The notes beneath the pieces were generated by a model, which was not told where the DNA came from, ran no database searches, and saw nothing but the letters and a program-made list of their open reading frames with translations. Of a stretch of 64,000 bases of DNA, positions 26,553 through 38,597 are shown in pieces. Source of the stretch: Rotaria sordida (lineage: Eukaryota > Rotifera > Eurotatoria > Philodinida > Philodinidae); the NCBI GenBank assembly GCA_905250125.1, contig CAJNOL010000877.1, positions 33,207-97,206 on the forward strand. The letters are read 5' to 3'. The translations under genes were made by a program, and so were the position numbers. The first letter of the stretch is position 1. Each line of letters begins with the position of its first letter.

Positions 26553-28138
26553 TATGTGAATGACATCGTATCGTAGAGTGAAATCAATTATAATGTTGCA
26601 TGTCTTCTCTGTAGTAGTTCTTACCTTGAGGGCTTCTCTTCCATTTCAGTTGACGCATTAAAATCTTTCATACTGTTCAACGTCAATCTTAAACATTCTT
26701 TTTATATAAAATCCTTTTAATCATCCTAATTGAAGAATATATACTCATCACTAGGATATTAACTGTTATGGTTAAATAATTATTTTACTATTGATTATAG
26801 AGATCATCGGATAATAATAACAAAAACATTTTTCAAGTAAATCATATTTAAATACAATTATTTCAAAAATAATTTCTTTTTATTTTTAAAATTGTTTTTT
26901 CCTATAATCTTCTAATTATGTTTTATATATAATTTATTAATATAAATTAATTTCTATTGAATAAAATTATCGATTTTTATATTAAATTAATAAGATGATA
27001 ATTCGAAAGCTATTCTCTTTACTTGTTTTTTGTTTCAATTAATTTCTTTAATAAAGTTATGTCAATTATTCTATTAAAGAGACAATCGCATGTTATAAGG
27101 AATTTCATTCGATTAAGCTTTGTTTTCATGACATAGAATCGTTATCCACCTTATGTTATCTTATTATAGAAATCTAGAAGTATTTTGTAACATTTTTTTG
27201 GAATCAAGTACATATAAACTGATAAAAAATGAATAATTTCAAAAAATATTCATGTTTCTTGTTGTACTTAGGTTTTTACAAATCTCCCGCAAGGAATATA
27301 ATGTTTTAGTCATTTATATCTGTCAGATTTCTCAAAGATGAATATATCATATTTCTATATATAGTACGACAACAAAACGAATCATTTCCTCAATCAACTG
27401 ATTTCTAAACTCCAAATTTTGAATTTTCTTACTCAACCTTTTTAAACAAACTTAACGACGATTCAAACATCAATTTGATCTTTACCAAAAAAGTTTAACT
27501 CAAAAAACACACAGTTTTGATTGTGCTTTTTAAAAAAATGAAATATACTTCGAAAAACATTCTAGACGACACACAAGAAAATCAAACTAATAGTTCTATG
27601 AAACAACATTATTTAGATATTTTGATAAGAACAAACAAATTTTCTCTCAACAAGTTTTATTAGAGAATAATTTCATATCTATCAATTATTTTCCAATCAG
27701 TAAAAATCAGTAAATACCGATCGAATCGATTACAACTTTACAGAAATAAATCAGAATAAATTCATCTTCTTTTTTAAAAAATGTACCATTTAACATTTTC
27801 CTACAAAAATATAAAAGTTAACTTCTATAAGCTTGTTCTTATAGTTTTTGTAAAAAAAAGAATAATGAAGAGTCTTTAAAGCAAATTCAATGATATCTGT
27901 ATTAATATTGAAGATTTAACCATTTGTTTACGTAATATGAACAATCTTTTATAAATTTTTGCTATTATTATCCATAGTGACTGATTGAAATATTACACTT
28001 GAGACTTATTTAAATAATTATCAGGACAATTTTAAGAAGATTTTTCACTACCCGTTTCATTAAAAACTTCAACAGCGCATCACTAATGACAAAAAGTCAA
28101 GTTTTTACTATTTGTTCATGTAGATATTCATACTAGAG

Positions 28139-28501
28139 AATGTCACAGGACGTTCTTTTTCGCCCTGTCCTGCATCCTGCAGAATATTATCACACAGTTA
28201 TCTTGCTTTACAGGACATATGACAGGGTATCAAAAAGTTTGCCCTGGCAGGACACGGTCATTTCAGGGCAAAGACTTCTTCTGCATCCGGCTTGCAGGAC
28301 AAATTTTTCATTGCATTCTTTAGAAAGATAAAACGCTTGTCTAAATATGAGACACAATATCAAATATCATATATTGCTCTACAACTGACCAATAAACGTT
28401 GTATCGAAGTCTCTGTAAATCTCAAATTCTCTGTGTAGTCCATTTATATCTGTGCGATGTTTTTTCAACTCCGTTCTGCAGGACGCAGGTCCTGCGACAT
28501 T
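28139..28501. mobile_element. Small terminal-inverted-repeat element (MITE-like)
   Basis: The left end AATGTCACAGGAC and the reverse complement of the right end, AATGTCGCAGGAC, differ at one base. Both continue into CCTGCAG/GTCCTGC-rich subterminal DNA. The interior repeats AGGAC/GTCCTGC/CCCTG motifs and is richer in GC than its surroundings. It has no coding capacity. A 63-codon open frame starting at the left end follows these motifs and is not a gene. No clear target duplication was seen. Confidence 0.6.
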
Positions 28502-29170
28502 GCATGAATTTCATACAACTAGTTTTTTTGTTCTTCTCTCAATATTAAGACTTTTGATCATTACATAAACGTTCTATATTTTGTCTTCTTATAGAAAAAA
28601 TCATCAAAACAAGTTCAGAAAATCTCGTGTTTTGGAGAGAGGAGGAGAAGGAGTTTACAACTAGAGAACTGGAAGATGCGCCATTTTGGTAACCTGTAAT
28701 CTGTCCTAAGACTTTATTTCCTAAGCATTAATCTGCTCTGTTTGAAACTTGACAAAGATTCAAACCTTCGTATTCGTTTTTTATGCAATTTCATTCAATC
28801 ATACAGCGAATAAAAACAATTCGACATATGTCGAAAATTTCAAGTCATCAATAATATCCGAATTTAATGATTGTCTTCGTTTTTGCCACATATTGGCCTG
28901 ATAAACTGAAAATACATTCAGATGTAGCTGAACTTTTAGAAACTCCAAATAACAAATAGCGCCTAAAGATCATTTGAGATTTATTTTATCCTAAATCTGT
29001 TATTTATAGTAGAATATTTTCAGTCTCTATGCCGTCATGCCATTTCATCATTCACTTCTTCCTAAAATTAAAAAATATAATTTATAAATTCTTTTCAATG
29101 ACTTTGCTAATAAAGCAAGTTGTAGATATATTATTTAATATTTGTTTTATCACTCTAATAATGTATCATC
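28502..29170. other. Gene-free stretch before the assembly gap
   Basis: AT-rich DNA with no exon, RNA gene or obvious repeat that I can support. Confidence 0.5.
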
Positions 29171-29270
29171 NNNNNNNNNNNNNNNNNNNNNNNNNNNNNN
29201 NNNNNNNNNNNNNNNNNNNNNNNNNNNNNNNNNNNNNNNNNNNNNNNNNNNNNNNNNNNNNNNNNNNNNN
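29171..29270. other. Assembly gap (100 N)
   Basis: Exactly 100 undetermined bases, probably a placeholder for a gap of unknown size. It lies about 75 bp left of a degenerate tandem array, a likely cause of the break. Confidence 0.98.
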
Positions 29271-29344
29271 CAAAAATATTTTACTTCATATATAAAATAG
29301 CTGTGTACGGACTCAAATAAGATAAGACAATTTTTTGCTGTCGA

Positions 29345-30150
29345 TAATAGGGACATTTGCTCTACATGTTGGCACTACTTCCCACTGTATGGAGCATAAT
29401 AAAAAGTCTTTGGAAAACTTTTTTTGTTTTACGACAGGAGTTTGTTCATCCAGCTTTTGTAGAGCTTTTGACGGCGCATCTTTTAAAAAAAATCAAACCT
29501 TTTATCATTATCCAAAACCGAGATATATATGCGAAATATTTTTATTATGCTCAGTGCGATGAGAAATGGCACTATCATGTGGGTTATTCGTTTTCAATAT
29601 GGGAAGAACTATCAGAACAAGTTAATAGGGATATGTTTATGCAGTTTTTATAGAGCTCTCCGTGGAGCATCTTTTAAAAAAAAGTTCAAGTTTTTATCAT
29701 TTTTGAAAGTCGAGATACATGAAAAATAAAAAAAAGTTACAAACATTTTGGATCATCTGGTAGCAACATCACGCAGATTGTCACTTTCAACCATCCATAA
29801 AAGTTAATAAAGCAAGTCAATAGGAATTTCTCCATGCAGCTTGTGTAGAGCTTTCGACAACGGATCTTTTAAAAGAAAATTCAAGGTTATATCGTTTTCT
29901 CAGGCCGAGATATATGCAAAATAAAAAAGTCTTCGAAAGACTCTTTATTATGCTGGGAAGTAGCACTAATATGTAGGTGTTCACTTTGAGTATAGGAAAA
30001 ATCATCAGAACATACCAGTAGGGATTTGGTTCGGAATTTTTTCTAGAGCTTTCTACAGCGCATCTTTTAAAAAAAATGTAATATTTTTATGCGTTTTCCA
30101 TGCTGAGATGTATGCTAAGTAAAATGTGTGCAAACATTTTGGGACACCCA
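29345..30150 (+). repeat. Degenerate tandem array, four units of about 195 bp
   Basis: A core of the form (G/A/C)TAGAGCT..., followed about 15 bp later by GCATCTTTTAAAA or a variant, recurs at 29459, 29650, 29845 and 30043 (spacings 191, 195 and 198 bp). Other landmarks recur once per unit: CCGAGATATATATGCGAAAT-like, ATCAGAACA..., and (G/A)TAGGGAT(A/T)TG-like blocks. The units have diverged strongly, so the array is old. The several short open frames in it are by-products. It may extend into the gap. Confidence 0.75.
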
Positions 30151-32591
30151 GTATTTGTAGTTGGTATAAATGAAAAAATATACGAACAGTCATTACATAG
30201 AAGATACATTGAATAAAATATCTATAAGATAACTCATGTAAAAACAAGTCAATCAACCAAAAAACAAGTTTAGTATTTAGACTGTTTTGTACATAGTTTA
30301 ATTATCTATTGGTTTATGAAATATTTCACAAGACGCTTCTCCTTGTTTAGCCAACTATTGTAGTCAATTACAGTAAGGAGGTATTTGATCGAAATTCGTC
30401 ACACAGGATTTTTTCTATCAAGACTCTACACGATCTTATATCAAATAAAAGACCATGTTAATATAAGCATTTTTGATGGGGTGGAATTAACTATTTTTCC
30501 ACGAACTAACAAGTGTCAATACATTTTATCCTAGACTGACAGAATCGAGATATCTTATAGAGATATATCTAGATATGAACAGGCTTTATGCAAAGTACTA
30601 GACAAATGTCTAAGATAACTAAATATATACTAGCGAAACATTTTGCAAAAACAATTTTTTCATATTTTACAACTTAATTTTTATGTTTATAACAAAAAAA
30701 AAATCGGTCCTTAATATGCCGTTTGTTCTTTTGTAATATTCATGAAATTTATTTTCTATTTTAAATGATAATTAAAGAGATTAGCAGGTTAGAATATTCG
30801 TACTCTACAAATCTGCTATGAAAAAGGTTTTGTAATCTGAATCTGCTTGCATTATCAGAATAGGAGATATTATCTATACTCTCCAGGACTCCATTTATAG
30901 AACATTAAAAAAACCTAGAAGAAAATTTTCTAACTTAGAAGTTTGTTGTTGTCAATATTTATCTACATTGAATATAAATAAAGTTTTGAAAATAGAAATA
31001 TTCTAATATTAAATTAAAACTTTCAATATCAACTGAAAATTCCAACATACTATTATTATATAAATATCTCAACTTGTTTTTTTTTTGTTCGTAAATAATG
31101 ATTATTAAACTAGAGAAATTTGATAAGATATGAAATTCATATATTATTTGAAATGACGACTATCATAGATCAATGAACTTACATGAAATCATCCATAGAA
31201 GATGTTCACAAATAGAACCGACGAGAATGGCGAGGTCGGCAAATATCGAACATTTCTCAACACGAAACGGAAGTGAGTCAGACGTCTCTGAGCGTTATGA
31301 ACATTGATTACGAATTTTTTTTTTTTGTTATTTCTTAAGCATTGCTCAAGAAATTCTCATGTTAAATTATTTTTAATCAATATTTTCAAAGAAGAAACTT
31401 CTCAATATTCTCTGAGATATCATCGACGAATAAATCATCTATATATAGAAACTTTATTAGTCGACCTTATACAAAAAAGAAAGTGCTTATTTGAGCAAAG
31501 AGGTATTTTTCAAAAAATTTTACGAAAACGAAAGAGTATTACTCAAAACCTGACATTTCTGAGCAAGTGACACAAAAAAAAATGGGATTTTTGCCTATTC
31601 GTCCTTTATGAATGACTCTTAGTGTGGGTGTTGTTATTGTATCATTCCTGTTGCTCTGTAGGCTAAAGTTTATCATATTGTCTCTTTTTAATCTTTTCTT
31701 TATCACAAGATTTTACATGTCTCACAACAAAAATATTTAAAGAAATGTAACAAAGAAAAAAATAGTTGTATAAGATAAGGCAAATGTAGGCTTTTATATA
31801 TATGAGGATTGTCAGTATAAAAGTCATCGTTTCAAAATCAAGAAAACGAAAAAAAGTTATTTAACAACGTATTTGTTTCATATTCATATGATTAAATGCT
31901 TTATTTTTTTAATTTTTTTGTCTTATAATCAGTGTATTTTCATGTGAGTATATAGAATATTATAAAATATGTCTTTACAATATGAAAACATTGTTTGACA
32001 ACTTATTTTTTCTTATTATGATGAAGAATATAAATATATCAATTTCACTTCATCAAATATTGAATATTATTTTTCATACAACATTTTGTTTTGTCTAATG
32101 ATTTATTGATGTAATCAGAAGAAAAAAAAATTGCAGAGAGACTCGAATAAGATTGCACGATGAACTATGTTGTATCTTGTTAGGTTAACATACTTTACTA
32201 TTGTCTAACCGATTTGGTTGTTGTCGATATATAAGGACATCTGTTAATGATGTTAATATGTAAGATGTATTCAACAGTTAATAGAAAATAAGTAATCGAA
32301 TATAAACAAATATAAATATAAAAATAAATAAATAAAATGAAATTGAACTGGTTAAAAGTCTAACCATCGAATTGTTCTTATGGATTGGCCTCCTCAGTTT
32401 CCCTTGAAGTTTCTATAAGAATCCATGTAAGGACAATATTTACTTGTATTATTTCATTTATTCGACGTAATTCGAGGTGTAAATGCGTCATGTTTTTTTA
32501 GATTTTGATTTTATTTTTGAAAAATAAAAACTAAAAAAAATTTCTTTCTTATTTTTATTTTTGACCTGATCATCCACATAAATTGAACTTG
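30151..32591. other. Gene-free interval upstream of Caprin
   Basis: No exon is supported. At 30351-30620 there is non-AT-biased repeat-like sequence containing CGAGATATCTTATAGAGATA. The Caprin promoter should lie in the last few hundred bases. An inverted CCAAT (GGATTGGCC) occurs near 32381, but no TATA box stands out. Confidence 0.4.
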
Positions 32592-35259
32592 ATGAGAATG
32601 CCTTCTGTTACGGATTTACAACAACAACAACAACAACAACAAACATCATCAAATAGTCATGGAAAATCTACACCACCACCAACACAACAAACAACATCAA
32701 TGGATCCAAATAATGCTGATCCATTAACACAAGCAATTCTTGTTTTAGAAAAAAAACAACGAAATTTAGGAAAACGAAAAGTGATTTCTAATAAGAAATT
32801 TTTTTTTTCTAAAAAATTAAATTAATTATTTGTTTGATTTTTTTGTTTAGGAAAAATTAGAAAGTTATCAAAAAGAAGCAAAAGATGGTAAAGAATTAAA
32901 TAAAGATCAAAAAGATGCATTGGCCAAATATCCTGAAGTTCTTGGTCAAATTGATTGTGTTAAAGAACTTAGTGAACAATATAAAAAAATTCAAATTGAG
33001 GTTTTTATTTATTTTTATTTTAAATTTCATTTCAAAAAAAGAATAAATATAATTTTAGTCATCAAAAAATCAAAAACGTCTTTTAAAACAAGCAGCTGAG
33101 GAAAAACGTTTATTAATCTCAGAACGTCTTCGTGAATATGCACAAATTCGATATTTACTTGATCATCGACCAACAGTAAATCAATCAGATTTTTTTTATT
33201 ATCTGAAAAATTCTTTTTTTTTTCTTTTAGACATTATCACCTGAAGAATCATCATTATTGGATGAATTATCTTCTATTATAATCCCATCAGATAATTCAT
33301 CAAATTCAATAACTCGTTCAGTTGATAGTGTTTTATCAATATATCATGGTGGTCCATCATCAATAATAAAAACTCGAACAGGAAAAAATCCACATGAAAT
33401 ACGAGAAATTCTTGAACAATTAATTAAAAATCTTGATCTTGAAACAAATTCTGTACCTCCTATTCAACAACAACAACAACAACAAGAAGAAGAAGAACAA
33501 CAACAACAACAACAACAACAACAAGAACAAATTAAACAAATAAATGAAACAGATAATATTCAATCATCCAACACAAATATAAATATAAATGAATATCCAT
33601 TACAATTTGATACCAGAAATCAAAATATTCCACTTGAACAAATTATACAAGATAGTCCTTTCTTTTCTATTGATTTAAATAATCAACAAATACAAGATAA
33701 TAATCGAGATCAATCACCTGATCCAAATCAATATTTAACAACATTTACTGTTGTTAATTCAAGTAAGATTTTTCTTTTTTGAATTTATTTTTATTAATTT
33801 CTTTTCTTTATAGATATTAATGATCAATCATCATCATCATCAATGCAAAATCAACAACAAGAAGAATCAACAAATGTTGTTACTTCAAATGAGGAACAAC
33901 ATCAATCAGATGAACAATGGCAACATCAAGGAGGCAATGAAACTACTCAAAGAACAGGACCATTTCATAATGGTACTGGAAATAAAAATTATCATCGACC
34001 TCCACATAATAATTATAGTCAACAATGGAGAGGAACACGTAATTATATTTTTTTATTTTATATATTACATAGCGAGTTAATCACTTTTCCAAGTTCGACT
34101 TCAATTTATTTTCTACAGACGAAATATAATAACAGACCAATTTTCTACCGAGATTGTTTTATTTCGGATAGACGCTTTTAAAACGCCGGAAAGGCGAACA
34201 CTTATTTTTGAGACTATAGATACATAGTACATGCGCTACAATAGTCACAAACTTCGGGAAGGTCAACCTGATCCTCGCAGAAGACGATCGCCCTCTCATG
34301 AAGGAAGTCCTTCAACTGATAAATCACCTTTTGGTCGAGACTATATGCATTATGCAGACCTAAATATGCTAGGAATATCCTGAAAAACGTTTATGTCTTT
34401 AGTTTATTGTTGCGGAGATACGACTTGTTGAATCAATGTCGTTATTCTTCTATAGAACACCAGAAAAACTGATTTTCTCATTTTGATTTGAAACTTTGTA
34501 TAGAGATAGATCTAAACGAGAAAAGTTTAAAATCTTTTCGTTGTTCCTATCCTGAAATATGAGCATCAAATCTACAGATTGATATGAGCGATATAAAAGA
34601 CACACTGTTATCGTAATTGTATCTTAGGATAGAAATAGCGACAACATCTGAAATATTCGTCAAGAGCCATTCTTGTTAAGGCCTATTTATTTGCAAAGTT
34701 TCAAGTTAAAATTCAAAAATCAACTTTTCTGGTGTTATTGAGGGAGAGATCACGGCATTCATTCAAAAACTCGTACCTTCGCAGCAATAAGCTAATAGTA
34801 TAAACTCTTTTTCAGTGTATTCATAGTTTCACACGGGATTAGACATGATCATTTCATTATGAGAAACAACATTAAAATTCAAGAAGGCTTCTTTTGCAAA
34901 AGATAAATATCGAGATGTTCGTTTGTGTTTCGAAAAAAGGTGATATATTTATTTGATTATTTGAAGGTGGTCTTCGATATGATAATCCTCATGGTAGTGG
35001 TCAACGACAATATAATGAAAATAATCGAGCTAGAAATGGATCTAATCCACACTATCGTGGTAAGATATAATATTAATATTAGATCAGTTAATTTAAAGAA
35101 TTTATTAAAGGTAATCGTGGAGGTAATTATCGTGGTGGTAATCGTGGTTATCATAATAATACTAATGGATATCAAAAACCTGCTCAATATCAACAAAACA
35201 ATGATCAACGTCAACAAATTCGTTCAGCTCCACCATCTCAACAACAACAAGAACAATAA
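32592..35259 (+). CDS. caprin: Caprin homologue (RNA-granule-associated RNA-binding protein)
   Basis: Seven exons: 32592-32780, 32851-33000, 33059-33175, 33231-33762, 33814-34038, 34967-35059 and 35111-35259, in consistent phase, giving about 484 residues. An in-frame TGA lies upstream of the first ATG (32592). The second ATG (32598) begins MPSV, like the MPSA start of vertebrate Caprin-1, so either may be used. The conserved helical region (about residues 45-160) is clear: QAILVLEKKQRNLGKRK, LNKDQKDALAKYPEVL, EEKRLLISERLREYAQ and the LSPEESSLLDEL motif. A poly-Gln/Glu stretch follows. The last exons give a short Arg/Gly-rich tail (YRGNRGGNYRGGNRGY) typical of RGG-box RNA binding. Caprins bind mRNA with G3BP and FMRP and control translation in cytoplasmic granules. 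It is shorter than vertebrate Caprin-1 (about 700 residues). Intron 34039-34966 is unusually long and holds a fold-back element and an orphan open frame. Confidence 0.9.
34231..34383 (+). other. Orphan 50-residue open frame inside a Caprin intron
   Basis: ATG at 34231, stop at 34381. The peptide is Arg/Ser/Pro-rich (REGQPDPRRRRSPSHEGSP) and ends DYMHYADLNMLGIS. Codon use (CGC, CGG, CTC, GAC) is unlike the A/T-ending codons of the Caprin exons. An acceptor-like TACATAG directly precedes it. It looks like a terminal exon of another protein sitting beside the fold-back repeat, but the family is not recognised. It does not splice in frame onto Caprin exon 5 in any way I could find. Confidence 0.3.
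34372..34824. repeat. Fold-back element in a Caprin intron
   Basis: Two arms, about 34372-34505 and 34695-34824, are diverged reverse complements. Shared blocks include GAATA..CTGAAAAA, TTTAG.TTATTG.TGCG, AACACCAGAAAA.TGATTTT and TTGAAACTTTG. The inner part also keeps weak pairing (CTATCCT.A.ATA). It has no coding capacity and fits a fold-back/MITE-like insertion that makes this intron about ten times longer than its neighbours. Confidence 0.7.
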
Positions 35260-35935
35260 TTTCAGTTATATATGTTTCATGGTTTTTTTTTTCTCTTTTC
35301 CTAGTTGAATGACAGTTTATTTACGATGGCGTTTTCTTGTTTGTTGTGTTTATCTCGTTAAAAAAAAGCTCTCTATGTTGCAGATGATGAAATACCTTTG
35401 TCTTTTCTACATTTCTTTTTTTTCTCGTTTTGTTTTTGGTCTTGTGTGTGATGATCTTGTTTCAATGATTACAAGAAGAAAAACAAATTCACTATTTGAG
35501 TGTTCTTTTTTTCCTCAAAAAGATGAACAAAGTCGATTAACAAAATTTAAGAATTTATCTTCAAAACTTAAGAAAATATGTTTGGATATATCAAACAGAA
35601 AGAAACTATAAATAAGTTATGTATTCTTAAAGAAGATATTCAAAGTTATTTAAATATATTTTCTATAAAAAAAGAAGATTCTTTTATACACGAGAGACAA
35701 TATATTGAATAATAAATGTATAATTAAAGATAGACAATTTTTACAATAGAGATCAAATTCTGATGTTTTAGTTATGAAAAGGTTGACAATTATTGGTCGA
35801 TTATGATTGATAAGACATAATATAATTGGGCGTAAAATGTCAAGAGATAAAAGAGTATTTGTACAAAACTAGAATAACTCCTAGTTGTATTATCTGTATA
35901 GAAGAACATCAAAGAGAAGCAAAAAAAAAGAAATC
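35260..35935. other. 3' region of Caprin, then spacer to the tRNA gene
   Basis: The first part is presumably the Caprin 3' UTR (T-rich). A 100-codon open frame at 35309-35611 is T/K-rich, lacks splice context and resembles nothing known, so it is not called. Confidence 0.4.
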
Positions 35936-36008
35936 TGCCCCGGGTGAGGATCGAACTCACGACCTTCAGATTATGAGACTGACGCTCTACCGACTGAGCC
36001 ACCGCGGC
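35936..36008 (-). tRNA. tRNA-Met (anticodon CAT)
   Basis: A 73-nt cloverleaf on the minus strand: acceptor GCCGCGG pairing with CCGGGGC (one G-G mismatch at the fourth pair), D arm GCTC/GAGC, anticodon stem TCAGT/TCTGA with loop CTCATAA, variable loop AGGTC, and T arm GTGAG-TTCGATC-CTCAC. The discriminator base is A. There is no intron. The body resembles elongator rather than initiator methionine tRNA, and internal A and B box sequences are intact. T-rich runs downstream on the transcribed strand could terminate RNA polymerase III. Confidence 0.94.
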
Positions 36009-37202
36009 GAGAATAATATCAATGAAACGATGAGTTATCCATCCATAATGTATTTAACTATTGACAATCCCAAGGTTAACTTTTTTTTTCTTCTATGATT
36101 AATATTTTTCATCCTACGCGATGATTTATTATCAATAGACTTCCATAAAAATTATTCTTTTGGTATCGAATTTAAAATATCCGTATTGTGATTAGATTAT
36201 TATTGTTCATAATGAGATCTTATCAAAACTAATATCAAATAAAATTCTATTACTTGTTTTTTTTTTGGAGATAAATTGAAAGAAAGATAAGATCGAAATC
36301 ATTAAACAGTTATTCTTGTATTAATTCGAACATGATGTATTTTTCATGTTCCAATATCTTCAAGTACGATAAATAATCAAATTTTTTTTAACATAATGAC
36401 AAATCTTGAGAATTTTATTGACATTAAATGTAAATCAATTCTCAGTAGAAGATATAGTTTGTCGATTAAACAATAATAAAACAGTCTATATTAAAATCAA
36501 ATATTATACTCTAAAAATACATTATACAAAAACATTACAAACGACTCAATGCATTTTATCGAACCTTATTTAATGGATAAATGTTCATAAAGATAATCAT
36601 TTTTTTAGAAAAAAAATCAAAAGTAATCCTATAGAATATATATAAACGACATTATTAGATGGGGAAAATCCATTAGTTAAGCTATGTCAGTTGCTACTAT
36701 TCTTTCCATTGGCGACCTTGACTATCGTAAATATTTAATCAATTATTGTTAAGGTCAATATTATATAAAAATCTCTTGAGATGATCTTTATCTTGATTAA
36801 AACACGATTAAATGAATAAAAATCTTTTATTCGATATAATTTATAAATTCAACATTTAATTACTGATTTTGATAGTTACAAACAATAGTTTTCCTCCTAA
36901 AGATTATTAAGAATTTTACTTTGATAAAATTAATTCAGAATTTATCGATTGGATATTATTTAAAATCATTAGTTATTACTATTAAACACTGACAATCGGT
37001 GTTTCTAGCAAAAAACATATAATAATGATACGTTCAAAGTAGAAAATATTTGAAATCATAAAACAAACAAAAAAAAAATTGTGACATATTATATTTGAGA
37101 TAATATGAGATTTCATAAATTTTTTTTGTATGGTTATGACATATTCTTATTTGCATAAACTAATTGTTATTTCACAATGGTTGGGACATTTTTTTTTTCT
37201 CT
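36009..37202. other. Gene-free AT-rich stretch
   Basis: No exon, RNA or repeat that I can support. Confidence 0.5.
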
Positions 37203-37915
37203 TAACTAATGTCCGTTCCAGACTTAAAAGCACTCCATTGTTTTTTGAATAACTTGACAACCGCACTAGCTAGCGATCTGTGGTTTTCACCACTCGAAAG
37301 AGAAGACAAGAGGACATCTTTTACTCTGACAATGCATATGACGAAATTCTTTTAAAACTAATCGTTTTCGAAGAATATGTAAAAGAACCCATTAAATGAC
37401 CTGCCAACAAGATGAAATTTTGATCTTGACCTTTGATTTAGATAGAGAGACTTAAGATCTATAAGTTCAAGACACAATACGCTTTCTTACTTTATCCTAC
37501 ATTTTCATCGAGATCTCAAGCTGCTATGATAAAAAGTGCGAAAACTTACTAAAAAATCAACCAAATTCTCTATTATTTGCGCATGTAAGTACATGATTCC
37601 ATTTGCTCAATGTTAGAATGCAATAAAAGAACTATTTGCATTGTATCTTGAGGTATAGATCTCAAATTCCTCTATCTAATGAGAATATCAAAATCAAAAA
37701 TTCATTCTATTGGCATACAGTTTCCATGCCTTCTCAGAAAAGATTTCCATGAATGGTAGTGTTCAAAATGATTTCGTCTTATGCATTATCAGAATAAAAA
37801 ATGTCCCCTTGTCTTCTCTTTCGATTGGTGAAAACCGCAGATCATTAGCTAGTGCGGTTGTCGAGATATTCAAAAAACAATGAAGTGCCTTTAAGTCTGA
37901 AACGGACGTACTAGA
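37203..37915. repeat. Long fold-back (inverted-repeat) element
   Basis: The outer 150 bp of each end are clear reverse complements, roughly 80-85% identical by eye. Shared blocks are GTCCGTT.CAGACTTAAA, CATTGTTTTTTGAATA, CGACAACCGCACTAGCTA and CGAAAGAGAAGACAAG.GGACAT. Weaker pairing continues inward (TTAGATAGAG, GAGATCTATA, CAAGA.ACAATGC), leaving a loop of about 100 bp or less. An open frame on the minus strand (37763-37972) lies within the right arm and is not a gene. The whole could fold into a long hairpin if transcribed. Confidence 0.75.
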
Positions 37916-38597
37916 TATCAACTCTGGTATGTTTTTTTTCATACATTGAGTTTGCTTCGGAAAAGTCTGCAATCAATCTTTTTTTTTTTAATACTTAAAT
38001 CAAGATTCAATATTATGATTTTTATATTAAGATATCCATTTGTTAATATAGATTCATTTAAGATCCAAACATTTTTTCAAGGAATGATAAATGATATATC
38101 GAAAAACTGACAGAAACTTATTATTATTTCAATAATTTATTTGTTTCACATTTCGTTTCTTGTACACAAAAAAGCAGAAACCACACGGATTGACACATAT
38201 TTTAAAGATAATATCCTATAATCCTTGTCATTTTATTCTTTGGTGATTTGAAAAATTTTGGTCATATTAAAGTGTAACTTCGCTTTATTTAATCGTGAAT
38301 GAATATTTGACAAGATAATTCTGTTTAGATAGATTTTAATATTTGTTGATATTGCGATATGTGAACATCGACAGATTAGAATAACTTGGTAAAGTTTTAT
38401 TCTATTCGTTGTGAATAACTCATATGCACACTGAATTATTATCATCACGATTGAATAGTTGAGTTTGTTTTCTCATTGAATAGTTCGTATAAATCAAGTT
38501 TCTTCTTTATGATTGAAAACTGTAAATTTAGTTGTTGAGATAATTATGCTTTAACTGGCATCAAAACATTCTCGGTGAAAACTGAAAGAATATATGC

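Larger units (their letters stand above)
24652..28138. promoter_or_regulatory. Upstream region of VGLUT
   Basis: No coding exon was found. On the minus strand a good donor (ATCATCAG followed by GTAAGAT) lies at about 25787. It could splice to an acceptor (TTATTAAAG) just upstream of the VGLUT start codon, so part of 25788-26100 may be a 5' UTR exon. A second donor-like site (CCCTCAAG followed by GTAAGAAC) is near 26615. This is inference from splice signals only. A (GA)n run (25143-25161) and a (TG)n run (26534-26552) also occur. Confidence 0.3.

Noticed and set aside
28140-28331. 63-codon open frame
   Set aside because: It coincides with the left part of a terminal-inverted-repeat element and its repeated GTCCTGC motifs.
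29335-29729. Overlapping open frames of 66-98 codons
   Set aside because: They lie in the tandem array and recur with its units; no protein family is recognisable.
35309-35611. 100-codon open frame after Caprin
   Set aside because: Probably 3' UTR; no start context, domain or splice support.
35826-36098. 90-codon frame and a 70-codon frame on the other strand
   Set aside because: They are translations across the tRNA-Met gene, a common artefact.
37763-37972. 69-codon minus-strand frame
   Set aside because: It lies within the right arm of a fold-back repeat and the same sequence is closed in the left arm.
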